Position numbers and translations under genes: made by a program. Below, piece after piece: positions 40,801-55,800 of a DNA stretch of 64,000 nt. The DNA is from Pachypanchax playfairii. Lineage: Eukaryota > Chordata > Actinopteri > Cyprinodontiformes > Aplocheilidae. The notes under the pieces were generated by a model. The model did not search any database. It was not told the DNA's origin and was given only the letters and a program-made list of their open reading frames with translations. The stretch spans positions 953,502-1,017,501 of the forward strand of contig SSNP01000083.1 in the NCBI GenBank assembly GCA_006937955.1, read 5' to 3'. Within the stretch, counting starts at the first letter, position 1. Every line of letters begins with the position of its first letter.

Positions 40801-43800
40801 AAAATGGATTGATGCTGTTTTAAAACAACTAATCTCAAAAACTGCAACGTGACTCATGAGAGTGTTTTATAAACCTTCTGCCTTCAGATTTGTTGTATGT
40901 TTTTAAAGACGTCTTTGCAGACTCACTATAAAATCTTTAGAGACTGGATTAGTTTTAAGATGGTAGTAATGAACTCAAGTCTTAGTGCCACTCTTTTACT
41001 ACCAGCTTGTCAGTTCAGTCAGAACTGCTTTAAATTCCTCTAAACTGAGATCGTTCAAAAAGAAAATTACAACATGTAAGACATGAATTCTTTAAAGGTC
41101 TTCCACAAAAATGTAAAAAGATCTGACCTGTCCCTTTAAATACCTGGAAAAATCCCATGTTCTACTCCAGTTATTTCTTTATCAAATAATTTAAATTTTA
41201 TCAACTAAATATTATCTATTTTTTTGTTACATTAAAAAGGAATAGAGAGTAAAGCGATTACCTTGATCAGGTGTATCATTGCATCCTGAAAGAACACCAT
41301 GTCCATGCCAGTGCCTCTGATGCTCTCGTTGTAATGGCTCAGGAACATGTTCAAACGGTCCCTTAAACTTTCAAATGACTCAATAGGCTCGTACACCTTT
41401 GGCAAATCAAAGTCTGAATCTTCTGGTTCTTCTCCTGAAAGGAAAGTCATTTTACATTACAAGAAAAACAGCAAGGAGAGGGAATCACTTAAGTATCTTG
41501 TTTTGCTATTACCTGTAGCTTCAGGGGCATCTCGTAAAAAATCAACAAAGTATCTCTCTACTCCAAAGTCAACGATCTTCATGTGATCCTGCCCAAGCTC
41601 CTCTTCTACTAGCTTTGCCAGAGTTTGATCAAACCATTCCACGTCATCAGACTTTGTGAATCTATCAGCTATCACACGTTTGCACTCGTGCTTCCACAAC
41701 GGCAACAAAACCTGGGAAATAATAATGTTTTCATTCAAGATAGACGAGAAAAGGAAGGTTTTGTTTCGGAGCTCTGCTGCTTATGAATGTTTAAGTTTCT
41801 TTACTGATTGCTGTATGAATATGATGATGACTGCACACCCATGTATTCTGGCTGATAGTTTTAGGTGACCGAATTTTACAAGTTTTATTTAATGCAGTGT
41901 AAAGTTTTTGATAGCTGCAACAGCAGGGATGTAGGACATGTTTCCCTTGATTTAGAACAGCCTGAGGTAGAGACACATTTATTATTCATTATGACTATAC
42001 CAATGTGGAGAAGGCCAGATTTTTAGATTTTTTTCAGCTTTATTTATTCTTTACCAGAAAACACTTGGATCTTTCCAGATTTTGTGTCATAATGCATGTA
42101 GTCAGAACTACTAGACAGAAGTTAAGATCATTATCTCTGTTACTTCACAAAGTGTTTAGGAGTTTAATAAAATGTGAATAGAATTCATTTTTCAACAGCA
42201 TACTGCCCATGCCACTTAAAAACCAAGGAAATCACTGTCATGGTACAATAAGCGTTCTGACCTGAACAGAGTCCACCACCTCAGCAGTAGTGGTGAGAAT
42301 TCCTTGCCAGACCCTGGACAGATCTCTCAGGTTAAAGATGTAATGAAACTTTGCAGGAGTTGGAAGCATCTTGAGTTTTGTCAGCTGCCAGAGACGACGG
42401 GTTAGAGACACCAGGTGAGGTACGATGCTCTGCACCTCCTCACTGAAACCACGGCGTGTGCAGAAGTGACCCTCACCAATTACACCTGAGTCATACAGTC
42501 ATTACTTGCATCAGTTATATCAAAAGAACATTAGAAAACAACTATGATTTATCAGTTCACACTGTTAAAAACATTAGTTTAAATTTGAAAAAGTAATTTC
42601 ACACTTTTTTACCCACCAAATATTTTGTCTATGGAGGCGTTGGAGGGCAGCGTACAGTTAAAGATGCAGAACTGCCTTTTCAGTCTCTGTGGAATGTCGT
42701 TACGGCCTCCCCCTGGATGAATCATAGCTGCCAGGAACTGGACATCAATGATGTTGGTAAACTCTCCGGGTTTCTCCAGATTAAAGAAGCCATTCTGCTC
42801 CATAAGCTGCCGGACAATCTCATTAGTCACCTGTGATAAAAGGTAAAAATAAGTCTGAGTGGTTGTAACGCTGTAATACGGAGATCCTAATGGAAATGTT
42901 TGTAGGATGTTTAACCTGGTCTCCCCATTCGTTGATGACAGGCATGTTGATATCATCTATAAAAATTGACATTTTCTTCCCAGCAGGGGGGCCATAAGTG
43001 GTCCCCATCCTCTTGTCCACGTAGCTCTCAACTGTCCTCTGGAGGAAAACCAGGGCAAAAAACAAAATATTAAAGAAACAAAAGAAAAAACAAAAAACAA
43101 AATTTTTCAGGAAATGTTTAAAAATGCGACACTCAGCTGTTGCATTTGCAAAAAAAATGTTTGCTTTACCTGAAACATGAGTGGTGTGGTAGCAGAGGAG
43201 AAGTTGAGACTTTTGCCTATGTAGATCTCGGGGTCGTACTTGGACATGTAGCTCTTGATAATCACAGTCTTTGCTGTCCCTTGTTCTCCAATCAGCAGAA
43301 CAGCCTATAAAAGTTTGAATCTCTGATCATTTCAAAGGACCCTTACTGAAAATGTCAACATCAAGATCATGTAACTGTTGAATTTAAAGAGCGTTTACTA
43401 AAGACATCTATAACAGACAATAACAGTTCATGCTCTTCTATCCTAAAAGCTACACAAAGTAACATTTTGGGCACAACAGCTTTCTTTTAGCAATAAAAAA
43501 AGAGAAAGCAAAACATGGACGTGCCAAATATTTCTGTTCATTTCTGCTTCTTGTAGGTCTTCTGACACAAAAGGGATAGATCAAAATATTTGTACAACTA
43601 ATATACATCGGTGTGTATATTTTGAGACAGTTACCTTGCCCTGCTTGGCAATGGTCTGAATTAGGAAGTCTGTTCTAACATTGTCAACATTGGGAACCAG
43701 TATGGAACTGTACTCCGGGGTGAAATCAGATGGATAAAAATATTCCTCAACTCTGGTGCTCCAGTGGATCCAGTGACCTGGAGGAAAATACATTCACATA

Positions 43801-46800
43801 CATCAGGAAGACAAAATGTTATAGATAAGCACAAATCATGACAGTGATGCGTTTGAGTCCCTCTAGATAAACAGAATAACCTTTATATTTTGCAAAGTAT
43901 TGAATAACTTACATTTGATTAAAGTGTAAAATAAACAACAATCTTTTTGCTTCCAAATCAAAAGCTTCTGTAGTTTTTGAGGGTAACTGCAGTTCAGATG
44001 ACATCATGTCTTTAATAAATGCATGATTACCATCTGCTGTGACATGGTAGTCAAACATGGTGTCCTCGCTGTCGGGAGGAATGTCTGGTAAATTTAGACA
44101 AATACTGTCATTTCCTCTGAGCCAGCACTCCATCTTCCTCCGGTCTTCCAGCTCCAGCAAGGCCCCGGTGCTCCACATGAGCGAGAACACGTACAGTCGT
44201 TCCAGGTGCTCTCTGGATAACTCGCCACACTGCTCCTGCAGAGAGCAAATACTGTTACTTATACAGCAAATTTAAATAAAAAGAAGCAAAAAGATCAAGA
44301 ACTACAGAAACAAACATGCTCAAAGAAACGTGAGGATTATTCTTTTGTGGTTTATTGGTATAAACAAAAAAGTAACTGTGAGGCACGTAAGGACAGTTTT
44401 ACGTAGCTTCCTCTCACATGAGTCTGTATCAGTCTGAACTCTCCTGTATGAAAGAAGTATAAACAAGTTGAGTCTTTAACAGGAACAAAGACAGAAACAT
44501 CAAGTGGCCTTAGTCATTTTGCTAATACTGACCAGAACCAGGAGAGAGTCAGAAGAACCAGAGAGGGACACGTTTGAAAAGACAAGTAATATATTGTCAA
44601 GAGAAGGACGTCTCGTCTTAAGACAACATGAACTAAACATACTGATGATTGTTTACTGTGTCATGAAGCAATAAGGATATGCAACATAAACATAAAGGTA
44701 CTGAGCAACTTTAAATAATGTACATGTTGTCTGTGTTTCAAAACATAGAAATGCATCATTCTGATACAGTGGATGACGGTTATACGCACGACCTCGATGC
44801 CGCAGCAGTTTTGTGCATATAAGCGTTGTGTGCATTTATCCGTCGGGGGTCATTTGGACTGTAAACACTGGTAGCGGCGTTTGGTATTGATAACAGATAA
44901 TCAGAAAAGATGTAATAACGCAATTATAATATATTAGGATAAAACAAGTTATGATTCAGCCACAAACGAACCAGAGAACAAAATACTCAAACAAACAGAG
45001 TTGTCGGATCCATTATTACACTGTAAGTAACAGAACAATTTTCCATATATTAACAACTTAATATTTGGCGACCCTCTGACAGCTTCAGGTAGATGCACCA
45101 GACACACATGCGTTCAGGCACCTGACAGTGAAAGTGTGTGGGAAAACATCAGCGGAGGTGCACGGTCAAGCAACTAGAAAGAAAAAGCGAGATTCAACGA
45201 GATGCATGTATCATACCTCAAAATGTTTTGTGCATGTATCCATTGGTGCTGTGCATATAAGTGGATTCTCATTTACACGGGAACATGATCAGCAGTTTTG
45301 TGCATATAAACGTGTTGTACATACAATCGCTGTCCACTGTACTAGAACAATCCAGTCCTGTATGTTTTGGACAATCCTGAGGTCAAAACAAACCTAATTT
45401 AAGAGTGTGGGTCATTAATATGCTTCTATAGACTGGACATATTTATGTAAATTAGTTGTGTTGAACCACAAAAGAAATGTAAAACTAGCCGGGCTGAAAC
45501 ATGGTGTTAAAATGTATTATATTAATGATGAATGATGTCTCACCACATGACATTATGACAGTGAACCAGGAGATGTGGAGGATGAATGTATGTACACAAC
45601 CCATTTCAGGTTTCTACTGAGATGTTCTGTTGGGTTCAGAACTACACTAAGGCTGGATCAAGTCATTCAGTGTTTTTCCAAGACATACAGTTTGTATTAC
45701 ATCTAAAATAAAAGGGCTTCAGTTTAAATAGTTCAATTTTGTGCAACAATGTTTTCAGCAGTCGTTCTTTCCTCATGTTTGTTTGAACAACACAATGAAG
45801 TTATTCCCACATTCACTGCAATTCAATTCTTTTTAGATTAGAAAGGTTCTAAGATGGCGGTGTCACTTTAGTCTCGACCCCACGTGGATGATGCATTAGT
45901 CGGTCCTGTCAGAACTAATGCCTATTTCTCCAAATTGAGGTTGTTTGATGAGCTGTCTTCAGCAGGTAAGGTATTAATTGTCCATAAGCTTTCCATAGAA
46001 GCTGACTTCCAAAGAGCTGAAATATAACTTTAAAGTTTAATTTCCTCCTCACACGTCGTTAGGCACTGCAGGAAAATCCTCTTAGTTTCATCAGATCAGA
46101 AGACTCAGTGATGAGGATGATGAAGGCTCTTGGGTATTTTCACTGTTGTAAAAGTTTGAATAAACTTCCTCAGAAATGATTCTCTCTGAAGCCTGATGGT
46201 TGACATTCAGGCTCATTAGCTTCCAGCTGTTTCCAATTTTTTATTAAAAAAGAAATAAATGAATTTAAAATCCTTTCTTACAATTCTGCTTCCTGTTTTA
46301 CTCGTGTAGTCGTTTCATTCTGGCACTAAGGTTAAACAACTTCAAACATAAAATGAAGTGCTGTTAAACTAGAGTCTGTTTCATGGGACAGAAACGTCAC
46401 ATAAACTCTAACATCACCTTTGGTGGAATGAGTCCTTGGAGCATGTTTATACACTGCATGATGACAAAGGCCTCCAACATGTCCATCTTAAACTCTAATG
46501 ACTGCACACAGAAGCGGTACACCTCAGAGAAGGAGGAGGAGAAGAGCTGCCTCAGTGTCTGCACTTCCTGAGGGGAGCGTTTCTTCAACCAGCCCTGAGG
46601 GGACAAAACACAGCTGAGAAGTCGGAATCATTTCACACCATGTCACAAGCACCACAGTTTATTAATAATCAGTTTATTCACCTCTAGTATAGGACTCCAG
46701 CTGAGAACAGAGGAGCTCATGAACACCATCCCATTACGTGACACAGTGGCTGGTGAGGCGTTGTCAATGTTATGGGGCTCAAAAACCACCTTACAGTTAG

Positions 46801-49800
46801 GAGCCATTGGTATTCGATCTCCGTTTGCCAGAGTGAGAGTTCGGTTGTCATCCAAAACCGAGTTTAAGTTTTCAATCCAAATAGCATCAACAGGTCCATC
46901 CAGGACGATCCAGATGTGCTCTCCTGAAAGACAAACAAACAAAACCACTGTGCATGTAAATAAAACAATATGACATCTTATCACTCCAAGACACAGCTGG
47001 AATAAATACCACATTTAAATGAGAGGCCAGTACAAACACTAACAATAATCACGAGGTCAGATAAACAAGAACTTAAATTTCTCTCATATTTTATAATTCT
47101 ATTTTCTTTATTTTAGGGATGAAACAATACAACTTTTTTCAAACCGATACGATACCGATACTTAAATATGAGTACTAAGTACAAATGCTAACACTTCTAC
47201 CACATAAAAAATGCAATGAATTGGAAGACAGGTTTTATTTTTTTCTCTGCTTGTTACAACAAATGATGGTGAACTCGTTAAAAAAATAAAATATTAATAC
47301 AAATGACCACAAAACTAAAATTTCAAGTGAAAAATAAAAATTTCCTGTTTGTTTTATGATTACTGGCAAGAATATTCCAGTCCTAAAATAATAAGTTAAC
47401 TTTAAATCTCTTAAAAGATTATAGTATGTCTCCCGTGTGCAACATTCATCATACAGTCTATAAACTATAAGGACAAAGGAATCAGACTTTTGTTTCTGTA
47501 GAATCACTGATGAGCTCGTTATCGCCACACATCGTAGCATCAGCACACATTTTATCACTGAATCTTCTCAGTGCAAGAAGCAGAAAAAGATAGAACACAT
47601 CTATAAAAATATCTAATTACAAACAAATCCAACACATCCTACGTAAAGATGTACAAAATGGATTCAGCAGAAGTATTAGCAGATATCAGGAACATCAGAG
47701 GAACATGTTTAAGGATGAATTCAGTGCATAAATGTAAGTTTTTGCACACGTGTGTTTCCTATAATGACTGTCAGCATAAGAAGATAGATTTCGTAAAGTT
47801 GATTGTTTGAAATAAGGTTGCAAGAATGTTCCAAGATATTTATTCTCATCTAGGGCCTGATTTATCAAAGGTTTGCGGTTGTTAAAACAGGCAAAAACAC
47901 TCAGCGGCCGCAAAAACAAGCAGCGGGGGATTTACTAGTGACGCGCAGGTAAAACTGCGCATGTTAATAAACCTGCAGCTAGACGCGCAAAGTCATTTTT
48001 GCGCCTTTTCCCCTCGATTAATATGCAATGTGGGCGTTTCTATAAGAAGACGCAAAATATTGGGAGGAGAACGTGTAAATAAATGGGCGTTCCAGGCGCA
48101 CTGTGATTTATCGTACCTGAAACTGTTTGCGGCTTCTAATTTTGCACGTTTTTTTACTTCCTTTGAAAAGCATGTCTTAACTCGGCGCAAAAATGATTGT
48201 TGCGAGGAGAAGACACAGACAGACACGTGGATCATTCCAGCACACCGTGACAGTGCTACGTCTTCTAGGCTAGATGGTCCAGTGTGTGTCACAGGTTGTG
48301 AATGCAGTGTTACGAGGCTCACGGTTGTTTCATTCTGAGGAACAGTGTTATAGTTACGAGGTTGAGAGATGGTGAATACGGAGATTTTGGGTACGTGTGT
48401 TACGTTATTCGTGCTGTAAATATCATTCCACACATTTATGAATTTAATAGCAGCTCGTGATTGTCAGGATTCATGTTCTGTGTGAAAGTTTTGTTGTTTT
48501 CTTGTCTTCCTGTGATTCCTGTGTATTTTCTGGTTTATTTTCTTGATATTCTGTGCTCCCAGTTCTCCTTGTGTCTCAGCTGTTGCTCGTTTCCCTCGCC
48601 CTCTCTTCTCCAGGTGTTTTTCATTTGTGTTGATTGCTTTCCTTTGTGTGGTGTTAGTATAAAAGGGTGTGTCAGTGTTGTTTAAGTTGTCAGAGTGTCG
48701 TCTTACGTACTGTGTGATCCTCCTCCCGTGTCATCCATCGATGTAAGTGTTTTGCTGCCTTGTCAGCTCTTTGATTTTTATTTTTAAAAACATTAATTTT
48801 GAGTTTTTGAGTCTCCTGTGCTTCCCTGCATTTTGGGTCCTGCCCTGAGTCCTCACAGCACATGACAGTGATCTATTCCTAAGGTGGAACAGACCCCCTT
48901 TACCCCTCCCTCCTAACACCTGTACTCAACTCGACTACTGGGGAGTAACGCACATACGCACAAGAAACATTTTGGAGCGCACCACATCCTGAAAAGCAAG
49001 TGACAGTGTTTAGACCGCGCTGGAGGGAAACTTTACGCACCAGGTTGCTCTGATCGCTGTTGTTTGCTGTGTGTTGCACAACATTCAACAACATCTCTTT
49101 CGCTTATATTTAAAGCTTCAATGGCTCGAAATTCATTTTCTGTTTGCGCCTTCCTTGCGCCCGCAATAGAATAGCGCCATCAAACTCCTCATTTGAATAT
49201 TGCTTTTTGCGCCGGTTAACAATTGCGCAATCAGTCTTAGTAGATCACCCGCAAATCAGGAACACGCCCTTGGCGCAATTTTTTTGTGGCACACGCAATT
49301 TTGCGCTCCGTACTTGGAATACTGATAAATCAGGCCCCTACAGTTATGAAACCATCTACCTGTAGCTGCCTTTTAAAGACCTGTAAGACTTTCCATTCAT
49401 CATCCTATAAACCCCAGCTGCTGTGATTTATTATAATAAAGTTCATGGCATCCATTTATTTTTCTGTATAAAAAGTTTTAAACTGCGTCTCACACGTGCT
49501 GTTGATTCTGATCTTCATCAGTGTGATCATATAAAATGAGATTTGAGTGAGAAAGTTTTCTGACCTTTCTTAGCTCTGAGTGTTTTTCTCCAAAGTGTAG
49601 AGAAGATGCCATCAGTCCAGTCGTTTGTGGCCACGTCAAGTCGACCAAACATCTGCGGTGCAGTGATGGCTTTAGGGTTCATACGCATCTCTCTGTGGGG
49701 TTGACCACATTCTGGGAGAAGGACAGATGACACAACAGTCTAAATATCTGCTATCTCACCAAACTTCCATGATTCAGGTGCAAGTTTCAGAAAATTCTGA

Positions 49801-52800
49801 AGAGATTTCTTTATTCATGGTTTTTGTCCTGGTACTTTTATCCTGAACCAACACTTTTAACACATAGCACCATCAATATTAAAATGCACCAACTAATTTC
49901 TACTTTTGTTCGTGTCTGTATTTGAAGTTTATTTTGTTACAAATAGCAACTTTGAGGCAGCTTATTTAAAAATAAATGTCTTTTTTATTAATATTTAAAC
50001 ATGTCCAGAGATCTACTGCAAAATCAGATCAACTAATTCACCAGTTATCGATTACCTTTAGTGATTCGATCAACTTGAAGAATATGAGATTTTTGGTTGT
50101 TAGCGGAGGATAACAATACAGCAATTTTACTTGGTTTAAAGCTTGTGCACAGTAATGAGCATCTCAATCCCAGAAATTAAAAATAAATATTAAACTTAGA
50201 GTAAATATGTGTCGTGGACATAATCCCACCTGTCATTGCTTTCATTAGTGTATGTATACAAGTAGTCTTTCCAGCACCACTGGGTCCCAGGGCCATCATG
50301 CCATGTCGAACCCTCTGAGTCTCAAACAGCTGGATGACCTTTAGCTTCCAGGGAGGATGGATGATCAGACCAGCTTCCTCAACCTGCCAGAGCAAAGAGC
50401 AAATATAGCTTATTTTAGCTACCGTGCTGTCCAAAAGTCTTGTAAAAGCCTGATTTTTTTTCTTTTTTCCTCCCAAGAGTCAGACTCTCTTTTAATATTG
50501 GAAAATGGTCCAGAGAAATTTCTCTTCAGGCTTTTTTAAAGGTCTCTGAGGGTTTGTTTGTTTGCCACTTAATGCAGACCTGTGAATTGTTCAATAAAAC
50601 ACAAGGAATGACCCAGTGTTGAGTTGACACATATCAGTGTCTCAGTGCTGGATTTATTCTATTTCTTATGACCTTCAGACATTGTTTATCTGCGTATTAG
50701 TTCTGACTCTTCTGTTCTGCACCATCTGTTTACTTTACTCCACATTTTTAAAACACACTGTACAATTGGCTGTCAGGTACATGGGCTGGACAGAAATAAG
50801 TTACAAAGCAGCCAGAGTGCTAATTTACACTGTATGCACACCAGGTATAATTCTACCAACCAAACTGATGGGATACACAGTTAAATGTATATTACTACAT
50901 AAACTGACCCACATAATCCAATAAATGCACATAGAAAACAACATTTTGCTGTATGTGTTAGTGTTTCCCTGCCTCCTGTTTCTCCAGAGGAACTGGCTTG
51001 ACAACAATAAATGGCACCACTTGTGTCCCTTTGGGTCTTGAGGCACTTAAGAATGAGTGAAAAAATACAGCAGTCACACAATCCATTAGGCTTTTGTCCA
51101 AATTTACTCAACCTTTATATTACTGTTTTACCCTTTTACTTACTTTTTACTGTTCTAAATTCATCCTTTATGTTGATATACTTTTCTAGTATTCACTCTG
51201 TTCTTATGAAATTGTACTTCTCTTTAAATCTGGGACAAGCTCATCTCTCACCCCTCCTACCTGTATGTCAATGGCAGCCTCGAGGTCAGGGTAGCCGGCT
51301 TTATCGAGTTGGATGCCTGGGAAAAGGTCTTCAATCAAGCTCAGGAACAGTGGCTCATCCTCATCAATCTTACATACACACATTCACACACACACACAGA
51401 GTGACAAAAAAACACAGTGAAGAAGTCTTGTTTTGTTTTACATCCGCTGTATTGAATTTTTAATTAAATAAAGCATTTTTTTAAAACCCAAAAACTTTTA
51501 ATAAGTCAAATGTTCTTTATCTGTTAGATGTTTTATTGTGTATTTCTGAGACCGACCAGTTTAGACAAGTTCATGTCCCTCAGAACTCTCATGACTATGG
51601 TGGATTCGGTGTCACTGGGGTTGGCTCGCTTTGCTGCTCCCAGAGTTCGCAGAACTGACAGAATGTTCCGAAGTCCAAAGTCATAATGGACCTGAAAAAT
51701 AAACAACAATTTAGAATCATTTAAAGAGGCCATTTCATACAAATTTCAGGACTATGTGGTTATTTCTTAGGTATTAACCTGTAATATGAAACATTTGATC
51801 TCTAAAAAAACATTAGAAAACACTGATCAACAGGCCTTTTAATCTATCTGCATCAAGATTCGGCTGGTTCTGTCAGGCTTCGGGCAGCAACTCATTAAGG
51901 CAATTAAGTGAAACATCATCAGAAAGTCTCCTAGAAGATGTGAATGCAGCATAGAGATATAGCAACTATCACTAACGTCAAAGAGCTGATAAACCTTTTA
52001 GCTTGAAATGCCTGGCAACCAGAAGAGCAACCATGAGATAAAATACCCATCACGGAAAAGGTTCAAATCAAGGCAGCACAGAGAGAAGTGAGCCAACTGA
52101 GGCCCAGAAAAGTGCAATGAATGATGCCCAAAACCTGAAGGTCTGGACGCTGCTAAACAAAAGGCTCCAAGCCTTGGACAGCCACCTAAAAATGTACAGG
52201 AAAGAGAACGAAGCCAGAAGAATAAACCAGCTGTTCTCAACTCAACCAGGGAAACTGTACATTCAATGGCAGAGTAGCACATGCTAAGCAGACCCACCAG
52301 GGCTGGAGATTGAAGAGCACTGGAAAAGCCTATGAGAGAAGAAGACGTCACACAACAGTGATGCACAGCAGCTGGTGGCTCTGAGAGAGAACCACAGCAA
52401 CCTCCCTGAACAGAACCCGGTCACCATCACAGTGGCAGAACATCAAAGAAAGAGGTATGAAAAACTGGACAGCTCCGGGCCCTGATGTGATTCACTTGAT
52501 TACCATTTATGACTTGAAGTTAAACCTTTTGTATAGTTTGAACATGACACCTACTTTATTATGTCATCAAACTGGAACAGGAAGACTGTTTTGAATGCTA
52601 TTTTATTTCATCCTTTTATAATTACTATTTGTATTTTTATGCTCCATTTGCAGTAAATTTCTTTGTGTGAGATAAATAAATTAAACTGTAAGATTTCTCA
52701 TGACTGGTGCTCTTTTGCATGTGTACATGGGGGTGGGGGGGTTGAGAGGCAGAAGGAGCGGCAATAAATAATTTTGCCTAGGGCACCAAGAGCACCAGAA

Positions 52801-55800
52801 CCGGTTCTGACCTCTGGCATATCCTAGTTATGTGGAGATAATAATGATTTCACCTGTTTAGAGAGCTGCTCCTCACACAGCTTGTAGAGAGTGAAGAACT
52901 TGCGAGCCAACTCCATGTTGTCTATGAACCCACAGCTGGCCAGCTTTACCCTGATGATGATCTGACGGTCGGGAACCATCATCGCTACCGAGCGGAAGTT
53001 GATCTTCAGGTTTTCAGGAAGTTCCTGACGACCTGCATAACCTGGGTTCTACATATAAAGTTAAAAAAATGATGTAAAGGGGGCTGAAAAATCCAGAGAA
53101 ACACACAAAACCTGATCGTAAGTAAAAGCAAAACAATTAATTGCTTTAAACATATTTAGCGTTCAAATCCTACAGTTAAATAAAAGTACAAATATGTGTA
53201 AACAATATCGTGAAAATCATAAAAATAGTTCACTGTTTTTTATATTTATTATACAGAGAAACTGTATAAAACCATACATTAAGTATATATACATGTAAAA
53301 TGAATGTCAGTTCACACTTATAAGATATAAAGATGTTTTTCTGTCCAGTTAAGTCGCTTTAACACCATTTTCCATCCGGGCATTTCTTAATAACTACATC
53401 AATAAAAACTCAGATGCACTCAGAGCAGAAATAAAGAAAAAATGATCTCTGACCCATAAAACCACAGGAAAGATCCCTCCTATGTCCTGTAATTGACTTG
53501 CCTTAGGACTGTATTTAGGAGTTACATTGATTTAAACATTTTCATGTGGAGAGTACGACAATGAAAAATTGGGTTGTACTATTAAAAAGAAGCAAACCTT
53601 TGCTTTAAATCCTTCATACTCTTGCAAATGAAAACCTTTTCGAGGTCAGTTCCTAATAAGTGATTTTATTAATTCCCATGGAACTTGAACTTTTTTTTTT
53701 TTTGCATGATCTCTGTATCAAACTGAGGTTTTTACTCTGAATTTGTCTTTATGCTGTAAATACAGCAGCTCAATGTATCGGCGGTTACACTGTTTATTTA
53801 AAACAATTTAGTCCATCCATTTAAATATCAGCATTAGTTAATCAAGTGATAAGTCTTTACTTCAAGAAAATGTAAGAATTACATTGACTTCATATTTCCT
53901 CTAAATAGTCAAATAAATTAGTTTTCACAGTTTCAGTCAGAAGCCCTTTCTTCAGAAAGATCATTCCAACTAATTGCAATTACAGAAGCAGTTTACAGCA
54001 GCTTATAATTGGCCATTTGGCTCTTTTCCTAGACCTTTCTGTTATTCTGAAAAACACATTGGTTGCCTCAGGCAGGGAACACAGCAGCAAGACATGCTCA
54101 GAGAACAAAACACAGCAGCATCAATGACAAACAGAACATCGACTGAATCAGGAACTGTTTAAAATGAGAAACTGACATGAAGCCATATGAAAAGCTAAGG
54201 ATTTCCCAACTGTCTGTAAAATAAGTTATGTAATAAAACCTGGCTGAGCTAAAGCTTCAATGATTTGGAAACTGACCATTGTGAGGAAGATACCAAACTC
54301 AGGATTCATGTCAACACTGTCTCCATCGGTAAAGATGAAGTTTTTGCGACGCTCTTTCTTGCAGGTGAGAACTATCGCAATCTGTTGAGCTGCTACTGAC
54401 AGAACTGGGAGGTTGATGCGGTTGAACTCATCAAAACATCCCCAAGAACCAGACTGAGCCAGACCTGTAAATCAGAACAGACATCACTCAGTTAAATAAT
54501 TCATGAATGTTAAATAGTCTTTATAATTTGCCTTTCATTAAAAAAAAGATACTGAATTACTTTCAAACACAAAAACAGAAGAAATGACCTTTTCAGAAGC
54601 CATTTTTTGTTGATTGTGACATTATTGAGCTTTGAGAATTTTACCTTTAAATATTCTGCCCAGGCCTCTGAAGTCCATCTGGTCAGAACAGTTAAACACT
54701 ACAACGTACTTCCCCAGACAGCGGCCCATGTCCTTTATGGTCTCGGTCTTTCCTAACAACAGAACACAAACTTCTTATAAAACAAAACACAAATACTTCA
54801 ATGAAGACAGAATATTCACCACGGTTATTAGCAATTTTCTCTTCCCTTATTAGATTCATAAATAGCAAATATCATCTAATCTAATAAAATTAAATATAAG
54901 AAAAGTGATATATGTTAAAATAAGTATTTCACAATGTTGAAAAGTGGTAAAAGAACAGCTTGTTCATCTGACTAATGTGCTGTGTTGGCAAGCTCAGTGT
55001 TCTGTTTCATTATTTATGTTAAACACTGCATGTGTTCAGCCCTGCTGGCACATTGAGGATAGATTAAAAACAAAATGTGATAATTAAAGTTTCATTCTCA
55101 CCTGTACCTGCAGGACCAGCAGGAGCTCCACCCATACTCATACCAAGAGCCTGAGCTAAGGTGATGTAACACCTGAGCAGATTTAGATACATAAATATGC
55201 ACATTTTAACTTCCTGCGCAGAAATACATCTATTAAATTAGAATCTTTGAATCTTTAAAAGCCCTTCTCTGATTAACAAAGTTAATGCAACATCATTTTC
55301 CTCAGAGAAGGAACAGGTGGAGCGCACACTTCTAATGATAATGGAGATTTAATTACTGTTTGTTTAAAGATGTTTCTGAGAGAAGGAGAATGATTGAGAG
55401 GAGAACTGAACCCAGCTCTGTTAGCTCAATGCAAAAATATTATCCAAAAACAGCTTTTAAAGTGTTTTACTTTCTTTAGAACACAGAGTTTTTTACGTTT
55501 TATTTTTTGCTAACACTTTCAACTTTTAAAACCGATGCATTAGAGGAGAGGATGAAGGACAGAGCAGATGAAACATAAAAGGACAATAAGTTGCAGAGAA
55601 GAAAAGGAAAATCTTGCACTAACTGGGGAGAGTGAAAAACAAAGTGTTAAAGAAAAAGAATGACGGCAGAGTGAAAATCTGAGCTGCCGTGGAGCCTTCG
55701 GCCATGAGGCCAACGTGCCACATCTTTGTAGAGCTGCTGTCAGATGTCTGCTAGTAACTCCCTCTCTGCTGCTGTCCCTTCACATCTACCTCTCGCTGTC

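Larger units (their letters stand above)
47853..49337 (+). mobile_element. TIR DNA element GGGCCTGATTTATCA, interrupted by a solo LTR
   Basis: Perfect 15-bp inverted ends GGGCCTGATTTATCA and TGATAAATCAGGCCC. CTA directly precedes and follows, suggesting a 3-bp target duplication as in PIF/Harbinger. Without the inserted LTR it is about 1,075 bp and has no transposase frame. Rich in TTGCGC/GCGCAA words near both ends. A truncated second copy is at 18790-19340. Confidence 0.75.

Noticed and set aside
43909..44030. Extension of the exon 22 ORF past NHAFIKDMM
   Set aside because: Read-through of the donor at 44030; the phase match to exon 23 (HWIHW) shows the true boundary.
47993..48433. 146-residue minus ORF and 125-residue plus ORF
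   Set aside because: Lie in the TIR element beside the solo LTR; no transposase motif on either strand.
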